Below, in pieces: positions 16,926-25,664 of a stretch of 64,000 bases of DNA (within the stretch, counting starts at the first letter, position 1; each line of letters begins with the position of its first letter). The stretch is from Halorussus aquaticus. GTDB taxonomy: Archaea > Halobacteriota > Halobacteria > Halobacteriales > Haladaptataceae. A program made the position numbers and the translations under genes. Where the stretch lies: NCBI RefSeq assembly GCF_024218795.1, contig NZ_CP100400.1:1240001-1304000 (forward strand), in the 5' to 3' direction. The notes beneath the pieces were generated by a model. It ran no database searches and had not been told where the DNA came from. It saw nothing but the letters and a program-made list of their open reading frames with translations.

Positions 16926-17177
16926 ATGCTCGGAACGGCCCTCTTCGGCTTCTTCGGCGTTACCTTGCTGATTTCTGGCTGTTACGGACTGTGGCTAACC
17001 GCGCGAGGGAGCCACGAGGCCCTCGACCCGGGCTGGCGGTTCCGACCGTTGTTCAGATTCGTGGGCTTGTACGACAGCACCGTCGCCCGCCGGGCGTTCT
17101 GGTTCGTCGGCGCGGTTTCGATGCTCGTCAGCAGCGTCTTCTTCACGTTCATGGCCGTCTGGTCGTACCGCGCGTGA
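16926..17177 (+). CDS. Small membrane protein, two spans
   Basis: An 83-aa protein with hydrophobic segments at about residues 3-25 and 58-80 and a positively charged middle loop. A GTG three codons upstream (16917) is an alternative start. TATA cgtttatc at about 16884-16891 is compatible with either, giving a leaderless GTG or a 12-nt leader to the ATG. No family is recognised. It lies between the lipoate-ligase-like gene and pyrC, on the same strand but with its own promoter. Confidence 0.6.
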   Translation: MLGTALFGFFGVTLLISGCYGLWLTARGSHEALDPGWRFRPLFRFVGLYDSTVARRAFWFVGAVSMLVSSVFFTFMAVWSYRA

Positions 17178-17321
17178 CTCCTCGAACCGCGGAACGGAGA
17201 GCGGGACTACCGACTGCCAGACCGAACTGGGGGACTACCGACTCCCGGCCCGAGAACCCGCGGTCCGGGGACTCGTAATCGGGACGCTTAGGACGCCCAC
17301 CCTCGAACTGCCCGACGACTA

Positions 17322-18647
17322 ATGCTCACTATACGGAACGCGACGCTCGCGGACGGCCGACAGGTAGACGTGCGCATCGACACGTCCGCGGGCCGCATCG
17401 CGGGCGTCGGTTCGACGCTCACGGAGTCCGGCGACTCCATCGACGCCACCGGCAAACTCCTCCTCCCGGGGATGATAGACGCGCACGTCCACTTCCGACA
17501 ACCCGGCTTCGACCACAAGGAGACGTGGGAGACCGGAAGCAGGTCGGCCGCGGCGGGCGGCGTGACCACCGTGGTGGACCAACCGAACACCGACCCGCCG
17601 ACCGTGGACGGCGACGCCTTCGACCGGAAGGCCGACCTCGCGGCAGACTCCTACGTCGATTACGGCATCAACGGCGGCGTGACGCCCGACTGGGACCCCG
17701 ACGAACTGTTCGACCGGCCCGTGCTGGCGCTCGGCGAGGTGTTCCTCGCGGACTCGACCGGCGAGATGGGCATCGAGGAGGACCTGTTCCGGGAGGCCGT
17801 CGAGCGCGCGACAGACGAGTACCGGGTCGTGACGGTCCACGCCGAGGACGCCGACCTGTTCTCGGAGGCGGCCAGAGAGCGCGACGGCGACGACTACGAC
17901 GCGTGGAGCGCCTACCGGACCGCGGAGGCCGAGGCCGCCGCGGTCGAGCGCGCGGTCGAAATCGGCGCGGAGGCCGACGCCAGTATCCACGTCGCACACA
18001 CCAGTACGCCCGAGGGCGTGGACGCCGCGACGGCGGGCGGCGCGACCTGCGAGGTGACGCCCCACCACCTCTTCCTCTCGCGCGAGGACTACGACGAGTT
18101 GGGCACCTTCGGCCGGATGAACCCGCCGCTCCGGAGCGAGGACCGCCGGGAGGCCCTGTTCGAGCGCGTCGCCGACGGGACGGTCGATATGGTCGCCACC
18201 GACCACGCGCCCCACACCCGCGAGGAGAAGGACGCGAGCGTCTGGGACGCACCGAGCGGGGTGCCCGGCGTCGAGACGGCCTTGCCGCTCCTGCTCGAAG
18301 AAGCTCGAAAAGAGAACCTGAGTTACGAGCGCGTCCGGGACCTGACCGCGGCCAACCCCGCCGACGTGTTCGGCCTGACCCGGAAGGGAGCGGTCGAGCA
18401 GGGACTGATAGCCGACCTCGTGTTGGTGGACCCCGACGACTCCAGCGAGATTCGCGGCGAGGACCTCCACTCGAAGTGCGGGTGGACGCCGTTCGAGGGA
18501 ATGGCCGGCGTCTTCCCCGAGTTGACGATGGTCCGCGGAAGCGTGGTCTGGGCCGACGAGGAGTCGCCACTGGTCCCGCCCGGCGGAACCGACGAGTCCG
18601 CCGACGGCGAGTTCGGCGACCCGGTCGGACGGAACGTCCGGGGGTGA
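17322..18647 (+). CDS. pyrC: Dihydroorotase
   Basis: A 441-aa amidohydrolase with the metal site DAHVHFRQPG (H55, H57), later metal-binding residues in VVTVHAED, IHVAHTST and MVATDHAPHT, and the substrate loop NPPLR. This is the class I dihydroorotase pattern. It cyclises N-carbamoyl-L-aspartate to dihydroorotate in pyrimidine synthesis. The carboxylated-Lys position of some type I enzymes appears to be replaced. The start follows a TATA element cgcttagg at about 17285 and no other start is plausible. No pyr operon partners are adjacent, as is usual in haloarchaea. Confidence 0.92.
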   Translation: MLTIRNATLADGRQVDVRIDTSAGRIAGVGSTLTESGDSIDATGKLLLPGMIDAHVHFRQPGFDHKETWETGSRSAAAGGVTTVVDQPNTDPPTVDGDAFDRKADLAADSYVDYGINGGVTPDWDPDELFDRPVLALGEVFLADSTGEMGIEEDLFREAVERATDEYRVVTVHAEDADLFSEAARERDGDDYDAWSAYRTAEAEAAAVERAVEIGAEADASIHVAHTSTPEGVDAATAGGATCEVTPHHLFLSREDYDELGTFGRMNPPLRSEDRREALFERVADGTVDMVATDHAPHTREEKDASVWDAPSGVPGVETALPLLLEEARKENLSYERVRDLTAANPADVFGLTRKGAVEQGLIADLVLVDPDDSSEIRGEDLHSKCGWTPFEGMAGVFPELTMVRGSVVWADEESPLVPPGGTDESADGEFGDPVGRNVRG

Positions 18648-18828
18648 GTGCGACTCGCGTCCGTCGGAAGCAGACGATTCTCAAACTGACCGGGGAATAT
18701 TGAATGGATTGTTGCCGCCCGTCTAACTTTCCACTCGAATTCGATACGAACGTCTATTTTTATGGCGAAGAATGGAAATAGTTGCCTACACAGTCGCCAT
18801 TATATTGAAATCCGGCATAGAATGTGTT

Positions 18829-19036
18829 GTCGGCGGACCCCCGCCGACTGATGCACCGCTACTCGAACGCAACCGAAGGGTACTCGTCCGCCAACGGAAC
18901 CTGCGACGGGGACGCTTGCTCGGCATCTCCCGTCGTCGCTTTTCGGCCGACTCGTTCGGCCACCACCATGGTATCTGCCGGTCTGATACGCTCGGGCACG
19001 CCCAAGCGCTGTCGGGTCTCCGAGAGTCAGACCGAC
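18829..19036 (+). ncRNA. Candidate structured RNA in a gene-poor interval
   Basis: The 18648-19148 interval has no ORF with haloarchaeal codon bias throughout. A TATA-like attatattg (18799-18807) predicts transcription from about 18829, exactly where a perfect 8-bp hairpin begins (18829-18848, loop of 4). More stem-loops follow: 18945-18961, 18971-18989, 18989-19008 (one mismatch) and 19011-19036 (one bulge). RNase P RNA is elsewhere and the SRP RNA GGAA-loop motif was not found here. This is an inference from sequence pattern alone. The 3' end is unknown and could reach about 19130. Confidence 0.3.
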
Positions 19037-19148
19037 GACCTCTCACCGCTGGATGCGGCCGCGGAGCTATCGCTGACTCTCGACACGGCGAACACCTGTT
19101 CGGGGGCTTTCTGCATCGCGCCCTGTAGCCGGGGGTCTGGCGGCCGCG

Positions 19149-19307
19149 TCACACCACGCCGTCGCGGACGACCGGCGCGAACGCGTACCCGAGCGCGCTG
19201 AGTAGCAGAACCGCGGCGAACGCCCGGCCCGGTTCCACGGAGGCCTGCCACGCGACCACCCCGACGCCGAGTGCGACGGCGACGGCTTGGCGAGTCGTCT
19301 CGTTCAC
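19149..19307 (-). CDS. 52-aa membrane protein with GTG start
   Basis: The minus strand from the GTG at 19307 encodes 52 residues with strong third-position GC. A short polar head (NETTRQ) is followed by two hydrophobic stretches (AVAVALGVGVVAWQA and AFAAVLLLSALGYAFAPVV). A cttagac element about 29 nt upstream suits a leaderless transcript, or the gene may be the distal member of the dpp operon, 70 bp after the preceding gene. No function is recognised. No upstream ATG is in frame. Confidence 0.55.
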   Translation of the reverse strand: MNETTRQAVAVALGVGVVAWQASVEPGRAFAAVLLLSALGYAFAPVVRDGVV

Positions 19308-19377
19308 GGCAGAAGCGACGACCGCCCGGGTCTAAGGTCGAACGGTTATTATTGCTGCTACGGCGAAGAAATGATCG

Positions 19378-19758
19378 TCAGACGACGTTCGCCAGCACCG
19401 CCGTCCCGACGCTGACGCCGACCATCCCGCCGACGCCGACGCCGCCCAGGACCGCCATCGCCTGCCGAGAGTCGGCCGCCGACCAGTCCGAGCGCCCGCC
19501 GAGGTGCTTCTGGAAGTTCTCCATCCCTCGCCCGGCGAACATCGACCCCGACCACCCGAGCAGCGAGAAGCCGAAGACGAGCGCCGCGAGCGCGAACAAC
19601 TTCTCGCTGGCGAACTGCAGCGTCTCGCCAGCGACGACGACGGCCACGAGGCCGAACGCGCCGAGGGCGGCACCCAACAGCGCCGCACGCCAGACCTCGC
19701 GGGCGCGCTCGCGAAGCCCCGACGAGCTGTCGCCGTCGGACGGTTCAGCCGAGGACAT
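19378..19758 (-). CDS. Membrane protein at the end of the dpp operon
   Basis: A 126-aa protein with a Ser/Asp-rich N-terminus and three hydrophobic helices (about 25-45, 52-73 and 103-125), the last one very rich in Gly/Val. It starts 4 nt after the dppC stop codon, so it is probably cotranscribed and translationally coupled with the transporter. I know it only as a haloarchaeal conserved membrane protein. A role in the transporter is suggested by position alone. Confidence 0.65.
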   Translation of the reverse strand: MSSAEPSDGDSSSGLRERAREVWRAALLGAALGAFGLVAVVVAGETLQFASEKLFALAALVFGFSLLGWSGSMFAGRGMENFQKHLGGRSDWSAADSRQAMAVLGGVGVGGMVGVSVGTAVLANVV

Positions 19759-19761
19759 CGG

Positions 19762-20718
19762 TCAGTCCACGGTCTCGCGCATCCGCGGGTCGAGCGCGTC
19801 GCGCATCCCGTCGCCGAGCAGGTTGAACCCGAGGACGGTTATCGCGAGGAACAGACCGGGGAAGAACGACCACCACCAGTCGCCGGTCAGCAGTCCCTGA
19901 TCGACGCCGTTAGCCAGCATCAGACCCCACGACGGCGTCCCCGCCTCGGCACCGAACCCGAGGAACGAGAGGGCCGCGATGTCGATGATAGCGAGACCGA
20001 AGTTGAGCGTGGACTGGACGGTAATCGGTGCGAGGCAGTTGGGCAGGATGTGTCTAACGATGACACGTGGGTCCTTCGCCCCGAGCGCCTCGGTGGCCTC
20101 GATGTACTCGTCCTCCAGCACCTTCAGGGCCGCGCCGCGGACGACGCGGGCGAACCGCGGCGTGTAGACCAGCGTCAGCGCGATGACGACCTTCCAGAGA
20201 CCGGTGCCGAAGATGGCGACCAGCGCCAGCGCGAGCAGGAGGCTCGGGAACGCCAGCAGCACGTCCATCGTGCGCATGATGACGTTGTCCGTGATGTCTC
20301 CCTTGTAGGCCGCGAGGATGCCCAGTCCGACGCCCAGCACCGTCGAGGCACCGACCGTGATGGTGCCGTACTTCATCGCAAGCCACGCCCCGTAGAGGAC
20401 GCGTTGGAAGATGTCCCGCGATTGGATGTCGGTGCCGAACGGGAACGCGAACGTGCCGTACTCGCCGACGACGGCGGTCTTCTTGCTCAACCAACTCGGC
20501 GGCGCGAGATTGGGGTTCGTCCCGATCTGGCTCTGGGTGACCGACGCGAGGTCGATGAACAGTCGCGCGTAGAGGGCGACGGCCACCATGGCGAATATCA
20601 TGCTCAGGCCCGCGAGGGCGAGTCTGTTCGACAGCAGTTCGGTGAGAAACGGGGACGCGCGGAGTCGCTCGACGATTCCGCGCTGGCCCACGTCCTCGGT
20701 TTGGGTTTCGGTACTCAT
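19762..20718 (-). CDS. dppC: Dipeptide/oligopeptide ABC transporter permease (DppC)
   Basis: The 318-aa inner permease has an N-terminal cytoplasmic segment, an OppC-type first helix (LALAGLSMIFAMVAVALYA) and the periplasmic HPFGTD-like element in FPFGTDIQSRD. The binding-protein-dependent transport signature EAxxxG (EYIEATEALGAKDPRVIVRHILPN) contacts the ATPase. It ends with the LGFNLLGDGMRDALDPR motif typical of DppC/OppC. It forms a heterodimer with DppB and the two genes overlap by 4 nt. Confidence 0.92.
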   Translation of the reverse strand: MSTETQTEDVGQRGIVERLRASPFLTELLSNRLALAGLSMIFAMVAVALYARLFIDLASVTQSQIGTNPNLAPPSWLSKKTAVVGEYGTFAFPFGTDIQSRDIFQRVLYGAWLAMKYGTITVGASTVLGVGLGILAAYKGDITDNVIMRTMDVLLAFPSLLLALALVAIFGTGLWKVVIALTLVYTPRFARVVRGAALKVLEDEYIEATEALGAKDPRVIVRHILPNCLAPITVQSTLNFGLAIIDIAALSFLGFGAEAGTPSWGLMLANGVDQGLLTGDWWWSFFPGLFLAITVLGFNLLGDGMRDALDPRMRETVD

Positions 20719-21728
20719 TGTTCTATCCTCGGGTCGAGGTACGAGTAGGTCACGTCCACGAGCAGGTTCACCATCGTGAACAGGAACGCGAACATCAGTA
20801 CGGTGCCCTGCACGACCGGGTAGTCGCCGACCTCGATCGCGTCCACCAGTAGGGTACCGATACCGGCGATGCCGAACACGGTCTCGGTCAGGACCGCACC
20901 GCCAAGCAGCGTCCCGAACTGGATGCCGATGACGGTCACCACGGGGATGAGGGCGTTGCGGAAACCGTGTTTCAGCACGGTTATCTTCGCCCCTTGCCCC
21001 TTCGCGCGGGCGGTGCGCATGTAGTCCTGCCGGATGACTTCCAGCATCGACGACCGCATCATCCGGGAGAGCAGCGCCATCGAGTAGATACCGATGACGA
21101 CCGCGGGGAGGAACAGGTGTAGCGCCGCCGACTGGAACGCCGCGAAGTTACCCCTGACGAGGGTGTCGAAGGTGATGACGCCCGTTATCGGTTGGATGTC
21201 GAACCGCGAGGCGATGCGACCGCTCGCCGGGAACCAGCCGAGAATCTGGGCGAACAGTAGGATCACGAGCGGACCGCTGTAGTAGATGGGCACGCTGATG
21301 CCGGTCAGCGCGCCGATTCGGGTCGCGTGGTCGCTGATGGAGTCCTGCTTGACGGCACCGATGAGTCCCACGGGGATGCCGAAGAGGATGCCGAGGAACT
21401 GGCCGTAGATAGCCATCTCCAGCGTGACCGGAAGCTTGTACCGCAGAATCTGCTTGACCGGGGTGTTCTTCTGAATCTGGTAGGAGTTGCCGAAGTCCAA
21501 CTGGACTGCCTCCAGCAGGAACCGGCCGTACTGTACCCAGATAGGGTCGTTCAACCCGAGGTCCGCCCGAATCTGTCGGACGAACTCTTCGGACGCCCGC
21601 TGGCCCGCGATGACCCGTGCAGGGTCACCCGGCGCGAGGTGCAGGATGGCGAAGACGAACGTCGCCACCCCGAACAACACCGGGACCAGTAGGAGGAGTC
21701 GTTTGACAACGAACCGCTTGGAAATCAT
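20715..21728 (-). CDS. dppB: Dipeptide/oligopeptide ABC transporter permease (DppB)
   Basis: A 337-aa OppB/DppB-type permease with the N-terminal helix FVVKRLLLLVPVLFGVATFVF and the conserved HLAPGDPARVIAG. The EAA loop is MLEVIRQDYMRTARAKGQGAK, and the C-terminus GTVLMFAFLFTMVNLLVDVTYSYLDPRI is also typical. It is first in the dppB-dppC-membrane protein run and lies about 100 bp downstream of the binding-protein gene dppA1. No defect is visible. Confidence 0.92.
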   Translation of the reverse strand: MISKRFVVKRLLLLVPVLFGVATFVFAILHLAPGDPARVIAGQRASEEFVRQIRADLGLNDPIWVQYGRFLLEAVQLDFGNSYQIQKNTPVKQILRYKLPVTLEMAIYGQFLGILFGIPVGLIGAVKQDSISDHATRIGALTGISVPIYYSGPLVILLFAQILGWFPASGRIASRFDIQPITGVITFDTLVRGNFAAFQSAALHLFLPAVVIGIYSMALLSRMMRSSMLEVIRQDYMRTARAKGQGAKITVLKHGFRNALIPVVTVIGIQFGTLLGGAVLTETVFGIAGIGTLLVDAIEVGDYPVVQGTVLMFAFLFTMVNLLVDVTYSYLDPRIEQ

Positions 21729-21826
21729 TCACTCGGAGAAAAAACGGCAGGGGTCAAAAAAGGCTCGCTACCGTCGTCCCGCAGTCGGTCGTTTAGGAGC
21801 GACTACGGGCGGTCGGCGAATCGGGG

Positions 21827-23542
21827 CTATCGGTTCAGCGAGACGAGGTTGAGGAACGGGCCGCCGATGGGCGGCACCGTGAAGCCTTCGACGTCGTTGC
21901 TGACGCCGCGCAGGGCCTTCGCGTGGTTGAGCGCCACCCACGGAGCCTCGTCGTGGAATATCTGCCCGGCCTTCTGGTACTTGGGCTTGCGCTTGCTGGT
22001 CTCGTAGGAGGCCTGCGCCTCCTCGGTGAGCTTCATGAAGTCGGTGTTCGCCCACGCCGCCACGTTGAGCGTGTTGACGCTGTCGAAGTTGTCCGGGTTG
22101 ATCCAGTCTTTCCCGTCCGGCACTTCGCTGCGGTCCACGCCGGGGTGCAGCAGGGCGTAGTAGAAGTTGTCCGGGTCGCCGTTGTCGGTCATCCACCCGA
22201 GGAAACACGCGTCGTGCTTGTAGCTGTCAGTGTAGTCGAGGAAGGGGTTGAACGGCTGCTGGTTGATGTTGACCGTGATGCCCACCTCGTTCAGGTTCGA
22301 CTTGACCGTCTGGGCCGCCTGAAGCGGCGACGGGTTGTACGCTCGGGGGTTCTTGAACGTCGCCAGTTCGAACTCGAAGCCGTCGCCGTAGCCCGCCTCT
22401 TCGAGGAGCTTCTTGGCTTTCTCCTTGTCGTAGGAGTAGGGGTCGATGTTCTCGTTGTACCCCATCACGCTCGGGGGGATGGGCTGGCTGGCTTCAGAGG
22501 CGATGCCCTTGAAGATGGTCTCCACGATGGCCTTCGTGTTCACCGCGTAGTTGATCGCCCGGCGGACCTTCCGGTTGCGGAACTCCTTCCGCTTGGACAT
22601 GTTGAAGGCCATGTACCCGACGTTGATGCCGGGGATTTCGAGGAGTTCGGCCTTATCGGAGTTTTCGATAATCTTGGACGACTGTGCGCCGATGCCGTCG
22701 ATGATGTCCGCGCCGCCCGAGAGCAGGGTCTGGGCGCGGGAGGTGTTCGACCCGACCGCGGTGAACACAACTTCGTCCACCTTGGCCTTCTCCTCGCCCC
22801 AGTAGTTCTCGTTCTTGGTGAGGCGGATGCGCTGGTTGCCCGTGTCCCAGCTATCGAACTCGAACGGGCCGGTCCCGACCGGGTTCTTCGAGAGGTCCTT
22901 GCCGTACTCCTCGATGGCCGAGAGCGAGTGGACCTTCGAACAGAACATCGCGAGGTTCTTCAGGATGGGCGCGTACGGCTTTTTGAGCGTGATGGACACC
23001 TCGTACTCGCCGTTCTTCTCGACCGTCTCGATCCAGTCGCCCAGCGCGTAGGGACCGTACGACGAGGCGTACTCCTGACCGGGGTAGTGCTTGTAGTCCT
23101 TGTCGACGAAGCGGCGATAGGTCGCCACGTAGTCCTCGGCGGTGAACTCGTCGCCGTTGTGGAACGTGACGCCCTCGCGGAGCGTGAGGGTGACCGTCTT
23201 GCCGTCGACGCTCCAGTCGGTCGCCAGTCCGGCCTTGAGCGAGGTCTTGCCCGGCTCGAACTCGATGAGACCGTCGTAAATCTGGTTGGTGACCTTGGCG
23301 TCCTCGCCGCTGGTGGTGTTCTGGAAGTCGAGGCTGCCCGAGTCGTTCCCGCGAGCGAAGGTCAGCGTCCCGCCCGAACTCTGGGATTCGGTGGTCTCCT
23401 CGGTCGTTCCACCCGTGTCTTCGGTGGTCGTGGCCTCGCCTTCACCGTTACCGCCGGTACACCCGGCGAGCGTGGCCGCGGCCGTCGCACCGCCAGCTGC
23501 CTTCAGGAAGTTACGTCGTTTGAGACTATCGTCTATCGCCAT
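21827..23542 (-). CDS. Peptide-type ABC transporter substrate-binding lipoprotein (copy 1)
   Basis: A 571-aa SBP_bac_5 family protein. The N-terminus has a Tat motif (KRRNFLKAAGG) and an intact lipobox (TLAGC), then a Thr/Glu-rich linker and the mature domain with LREGVTFHNGDEFTAEDYVATYRR. It would be anchored to the outer membrane face and deliver peptides or similar ligands to DppBC. It is a close paralogue of the next gene upstream, with long stretches nearly identical (for example ATFKNPR.YNPSP.QAAQTV). A TTG two codons upstream is in frame, but the ATG at 23542 fits the signal peptide. A tatata element at about 23567 precedes it. Confidence 0.9.
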   Translation of the reverse strand: MAIDDSLKRRNFLKAAGGATAAATLAGCTGGNGEGEATTTEDTGGTTEETTESQSSGGTLTFARGNDSGSLDFQNTTSGEDAKVTNQIYDGLIEFEPGKTSLKAGLATDWSVDGKTVTLTLREGVTFHNGDEFTAEDYVATYRRFVDKDYKHYPGQEYASSYGPYALGDWIETVEKNGEYEVSITLKKPYAPILKNLAMFCSKVHSLSAIEEYGKDLSKNPVGTGPFEFDSWDTGNQRIRLTKNENYWGEEKAKVDEVVFTAVGSNTSRAQTLLSGGADIIDGIGAQSSKIIENSDKAELLEIPGINVGYMAFNMSKRKEFRNRKVRRAINYAVNTKAIVETIFKGIASEASQPIPPSVMGYNENIDPYSYDKEKAKKLLEEAGYGDGFEFELATFKNPRAYNPSPLQAAQTVKSNLNEVGITVNINQQPFNPFLDYTDSYKHDACFLGWMTDNGDPDNFYYALLHPGVDRSEVPDGKDWINPDNFDSVNTLNVAAWANTDFMKLTEEAQASYETSKRKPKYQKAGQIFHDEAPWVALNHAKALRGVSNDVEGFTVPPIGGPFLNLVSLNR

Positions 23543-23666
23543 AGACAAGCATGCTCATACAGTCTATATAAGTATGCCGGACCTGAAACTATGGGAAAAT
23601 AAAACAACCACTCGATATTGAGTACCTTCTCGGAGTCACACCGAGCGTCGAGGAGCGAGGGCGCGG

Positions 23667-25433
23667 TCAGCCCTCGACCTTGACCCGGTTGAGAAGCGGC
23701 CCGCTGATGGGCGCTATCTGGAAGTCCTGAACCCGGTTGGCGACGCCGCGGAGTTCCTTCGCGTGGTCGATGAACACCCACGGGGCCTCGTCGTGCGCGA
23801 GTTGACCGGCCTGCTTGTAGAGTTCGGCCCGCTCGTTCCGGTCGAGCGTCGACTGGGCCTGCTCGGTCAACTGCATGAACTCGCGGTTCGCCCACGCCGC
23901 CACGTCGAGGGTGTTGAAGCCCTCGGTGTCCCAGCTAACCCAGTCTTGGCCCTGTTGAAGCTTGTCTTCCGAGACCTGCGGGTGGAGCAGGGCGTAGTAG
24001 AAGTTGTCCGGGTCGGCGTTGTCGGTCATCCACCCGAGGAAACACGCGTCGTGTTTCCCCTGTTCCGTGTAGGTCAGGAAGGGGTTGAACGGCTGCTGGT
24101 TGATGTTGACCGTGATACCCACCTCGTTCAGGTTCGACTTGACCGTCTGGGCCGCCTGAATCGGCGACGGGTTGTACGTCCGCGGGTTCTTGAACGTCGC
24201 CAGTTCGAACTCGAAACCGTTCCCGTACCCCGCCTCTTCGAGCAGTTGCTGGGCCCGGTCCGGGTCGTGCGGATAGGGGTCGATGCTCTCGTTGTACCCG
24301 AGTACCTTCTGTGGAATCGGTTGGCTGGCCTGCTCGGCGATGCCCCTGAAGATGGTGTTGACGATGGCCTCGGTGTTCACCGCGTAGCTGATGGCCTGCC
24401 GGACCTTCTTGCTGCGGAACTCCTCGCGCCGAGCCATGTTCATCGCCAGATAGCCGACGTTGATGCCCTGCGTCTCCACCAGTTCGGCCGCGTCGGCGTT
24501 CCGCACGATTTGAGACGCCTGCGCGCCGATGCCGTCGATGATGTCCGCGCCGCCGGAGATGAGCGTCTGCGCGCGGGTCGTGTTCGACCCGATAGCCGTG
24601 AACACCACTTCGTTCACGTACGGTCCCTCGCCCCAGTAGTCGGGGTTCCTGCTCAGGCGGATGCGCTGGTTGCCCGTGTCCCAACTCTCGAACTGGAACG
24701 CGCCGGTCCCGACGGGTTGGTTGCTGAGCGAGAAGTTCTGGTCCTGCGCGTGGCGCTCGATGGCGCGCCGCGACAGCACGCTCGACGCGAACATCGCCAG
24801 ATTCCGCAGGAACGGCGCGTACGGTTCGTCGAGTTCGATGGTGAGCGTGTAGCTCCCCTGTCCGCCGCCACCCTGCGCCGTCGTGGTCTCCGCGTCGGTC
24901 TCGTTGGCCTGACCGCCGTCAGTCGTCGTTGCCGACGCGGAACCGCCCGTGCTGACGCTCTCCACCCAGTTGCCCAGCGTGAACGGACCGTAGGCCGAGA
25001 CGTACGAGTCGCCCGGATAGAACTGGTAGTCCGAGTCGGTGAACCGCCGATAGGTCGCCACGAAGTCCTCGGCAGTGAACTCGTCGCCGTTGTGGAAGGT
25101 GACGCCCTCTCGCAGCGTGAGGGTCACCGTGGTCCCGTCCATCGAGTACTGAGTCGCCAGCCCCTCCTGCAGTGTGGTCTTGTTCGGTTCGAACTCGATG
25201 AGGGTGTCGTACAGTTGGTTAGTGACCTTCACGTCCTCCCCGCTGGTGGTGTTCTGCGGGTCGAGCGTGCCCGAGTCGTTCCCCCGAGCGTAGGTGACAG
25301 TTCCGCTCCCTTGCTGTTGTACGTCGTTCGCCTCGCCCGTCTCGACGTACCCGGCGACCGAGGCCGACGCCGCCGCCCCACCGGCCGCTTTCAACAGACT
25401 CCGCCTCGAAACGGATGTGTCGTTTGAAGTCAT
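23667..25433 (-). CDS. Peptide-type ABC transporter substrate-binding protein (copy 2, no lipobox Cys)
   Basis: This 588-aa SBP_bac_5 protein is paralogous to the 21827-23542 gene. It has the Tat motif SRRSLLKAAGG, but the position of the lipobox Cys holds Tyr (SVAGY versus TLAGC), so lipid anchoring by the usual route is not expected. A low-complexity insert rich in Ser/Thr/Gly/Ala (roughly residues 163-197) interrupts the first lobe where the paralogue has a short charged loop. The rest is intact, with no frameshift. The ATG at 25433 is selected because an in-frame extension of seven codons would bury the signal peptide. It probably shares DppBC with copy 1. Confidence 0.88.
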   Translation of the reverse strand: MTSNDTSVSRRSLLKAAGGAAASASVAGYVETGEANDVQQQGSGTVTYARGNDSGTLDPQNTTSGEDVKVTNQLYDTLIEFEPNKTTLQEGLATQYSMDGTTVTLTLREGVTFHNGDEFTAEDFVATYRRFTDSDYQFYPGDSYVSAYGPFTLGNWVESVSTGGSASATTTDGGQANETDAETTTAQGGGGQGSYTLTIELDEPYAPFLRNLAMFASSVLSRRAIERHAQDQNFSLSNQPVGTGAFQFESWDTGNQRIRLSRNPDYWGEGPYVNEVVFTAIGSNTTRAQTLISGGADIIDGIGAQASQIVRNADAAELVETQGINVGYLAMNMARREEFRSKKVRQAISYAVNTEAIVNTIFRGIAEQASQPIPQKVLGYNESIDPYPHDPDRAQQLLEEAGYGNGFEFELATFKNPRTYNPSPIQAAQTVKSNLNEVGITVNINQQPFNPFLTYTEQGKHDACFLGWMTDNADPDNFYYALLHPQVSEDKLQQGQDWVSWDTEGFNTLDVAAWANREFMQLTEQAQSTLDRNERAELYKQAGQLAHDEAPWVFIDHAKELRGVANRVQDFQIAPISGPLLNRVKVEG

Positions 25434-25664
25434 CCAACGATACCAATCAATCATTTAGAGTATAAGGCTACGGGACCGCATTGAACATCGGCCGCGTTAG
25501 TTCAATTCTCGAATCGGCGTGTAACCAGTTGGCGGGAACCGCCGCCGCTGCCCGACTGTCGAGACGCCCGGCGCGAACGGGACCGAAAGAACGAGACCGG
25601 CAGGAGTTCTCGGAGCGACGGTGCGGTAGGCGGGACTCCTCACCCAGACGAGACGTAGCCGTCG

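Noticed and set aside
18859..18999. Minus-strand ORF starting GTG at 18999 (46 codons) in the gap after pyrC.
   Set aside because: No promoter element was found before it, it is bounded by stops, and it overlaps the stem-loop series. Kept only as an alternative to the RNA interpretation.
18772..19201. Plus-strand ORFs at 18772-19128 and 18824-19201.
   Set aside because: Their translations are rich in Arg/Ser/Cys and lack the acidic composition and third-position GC of real genes here. They overlap each other in different frames.
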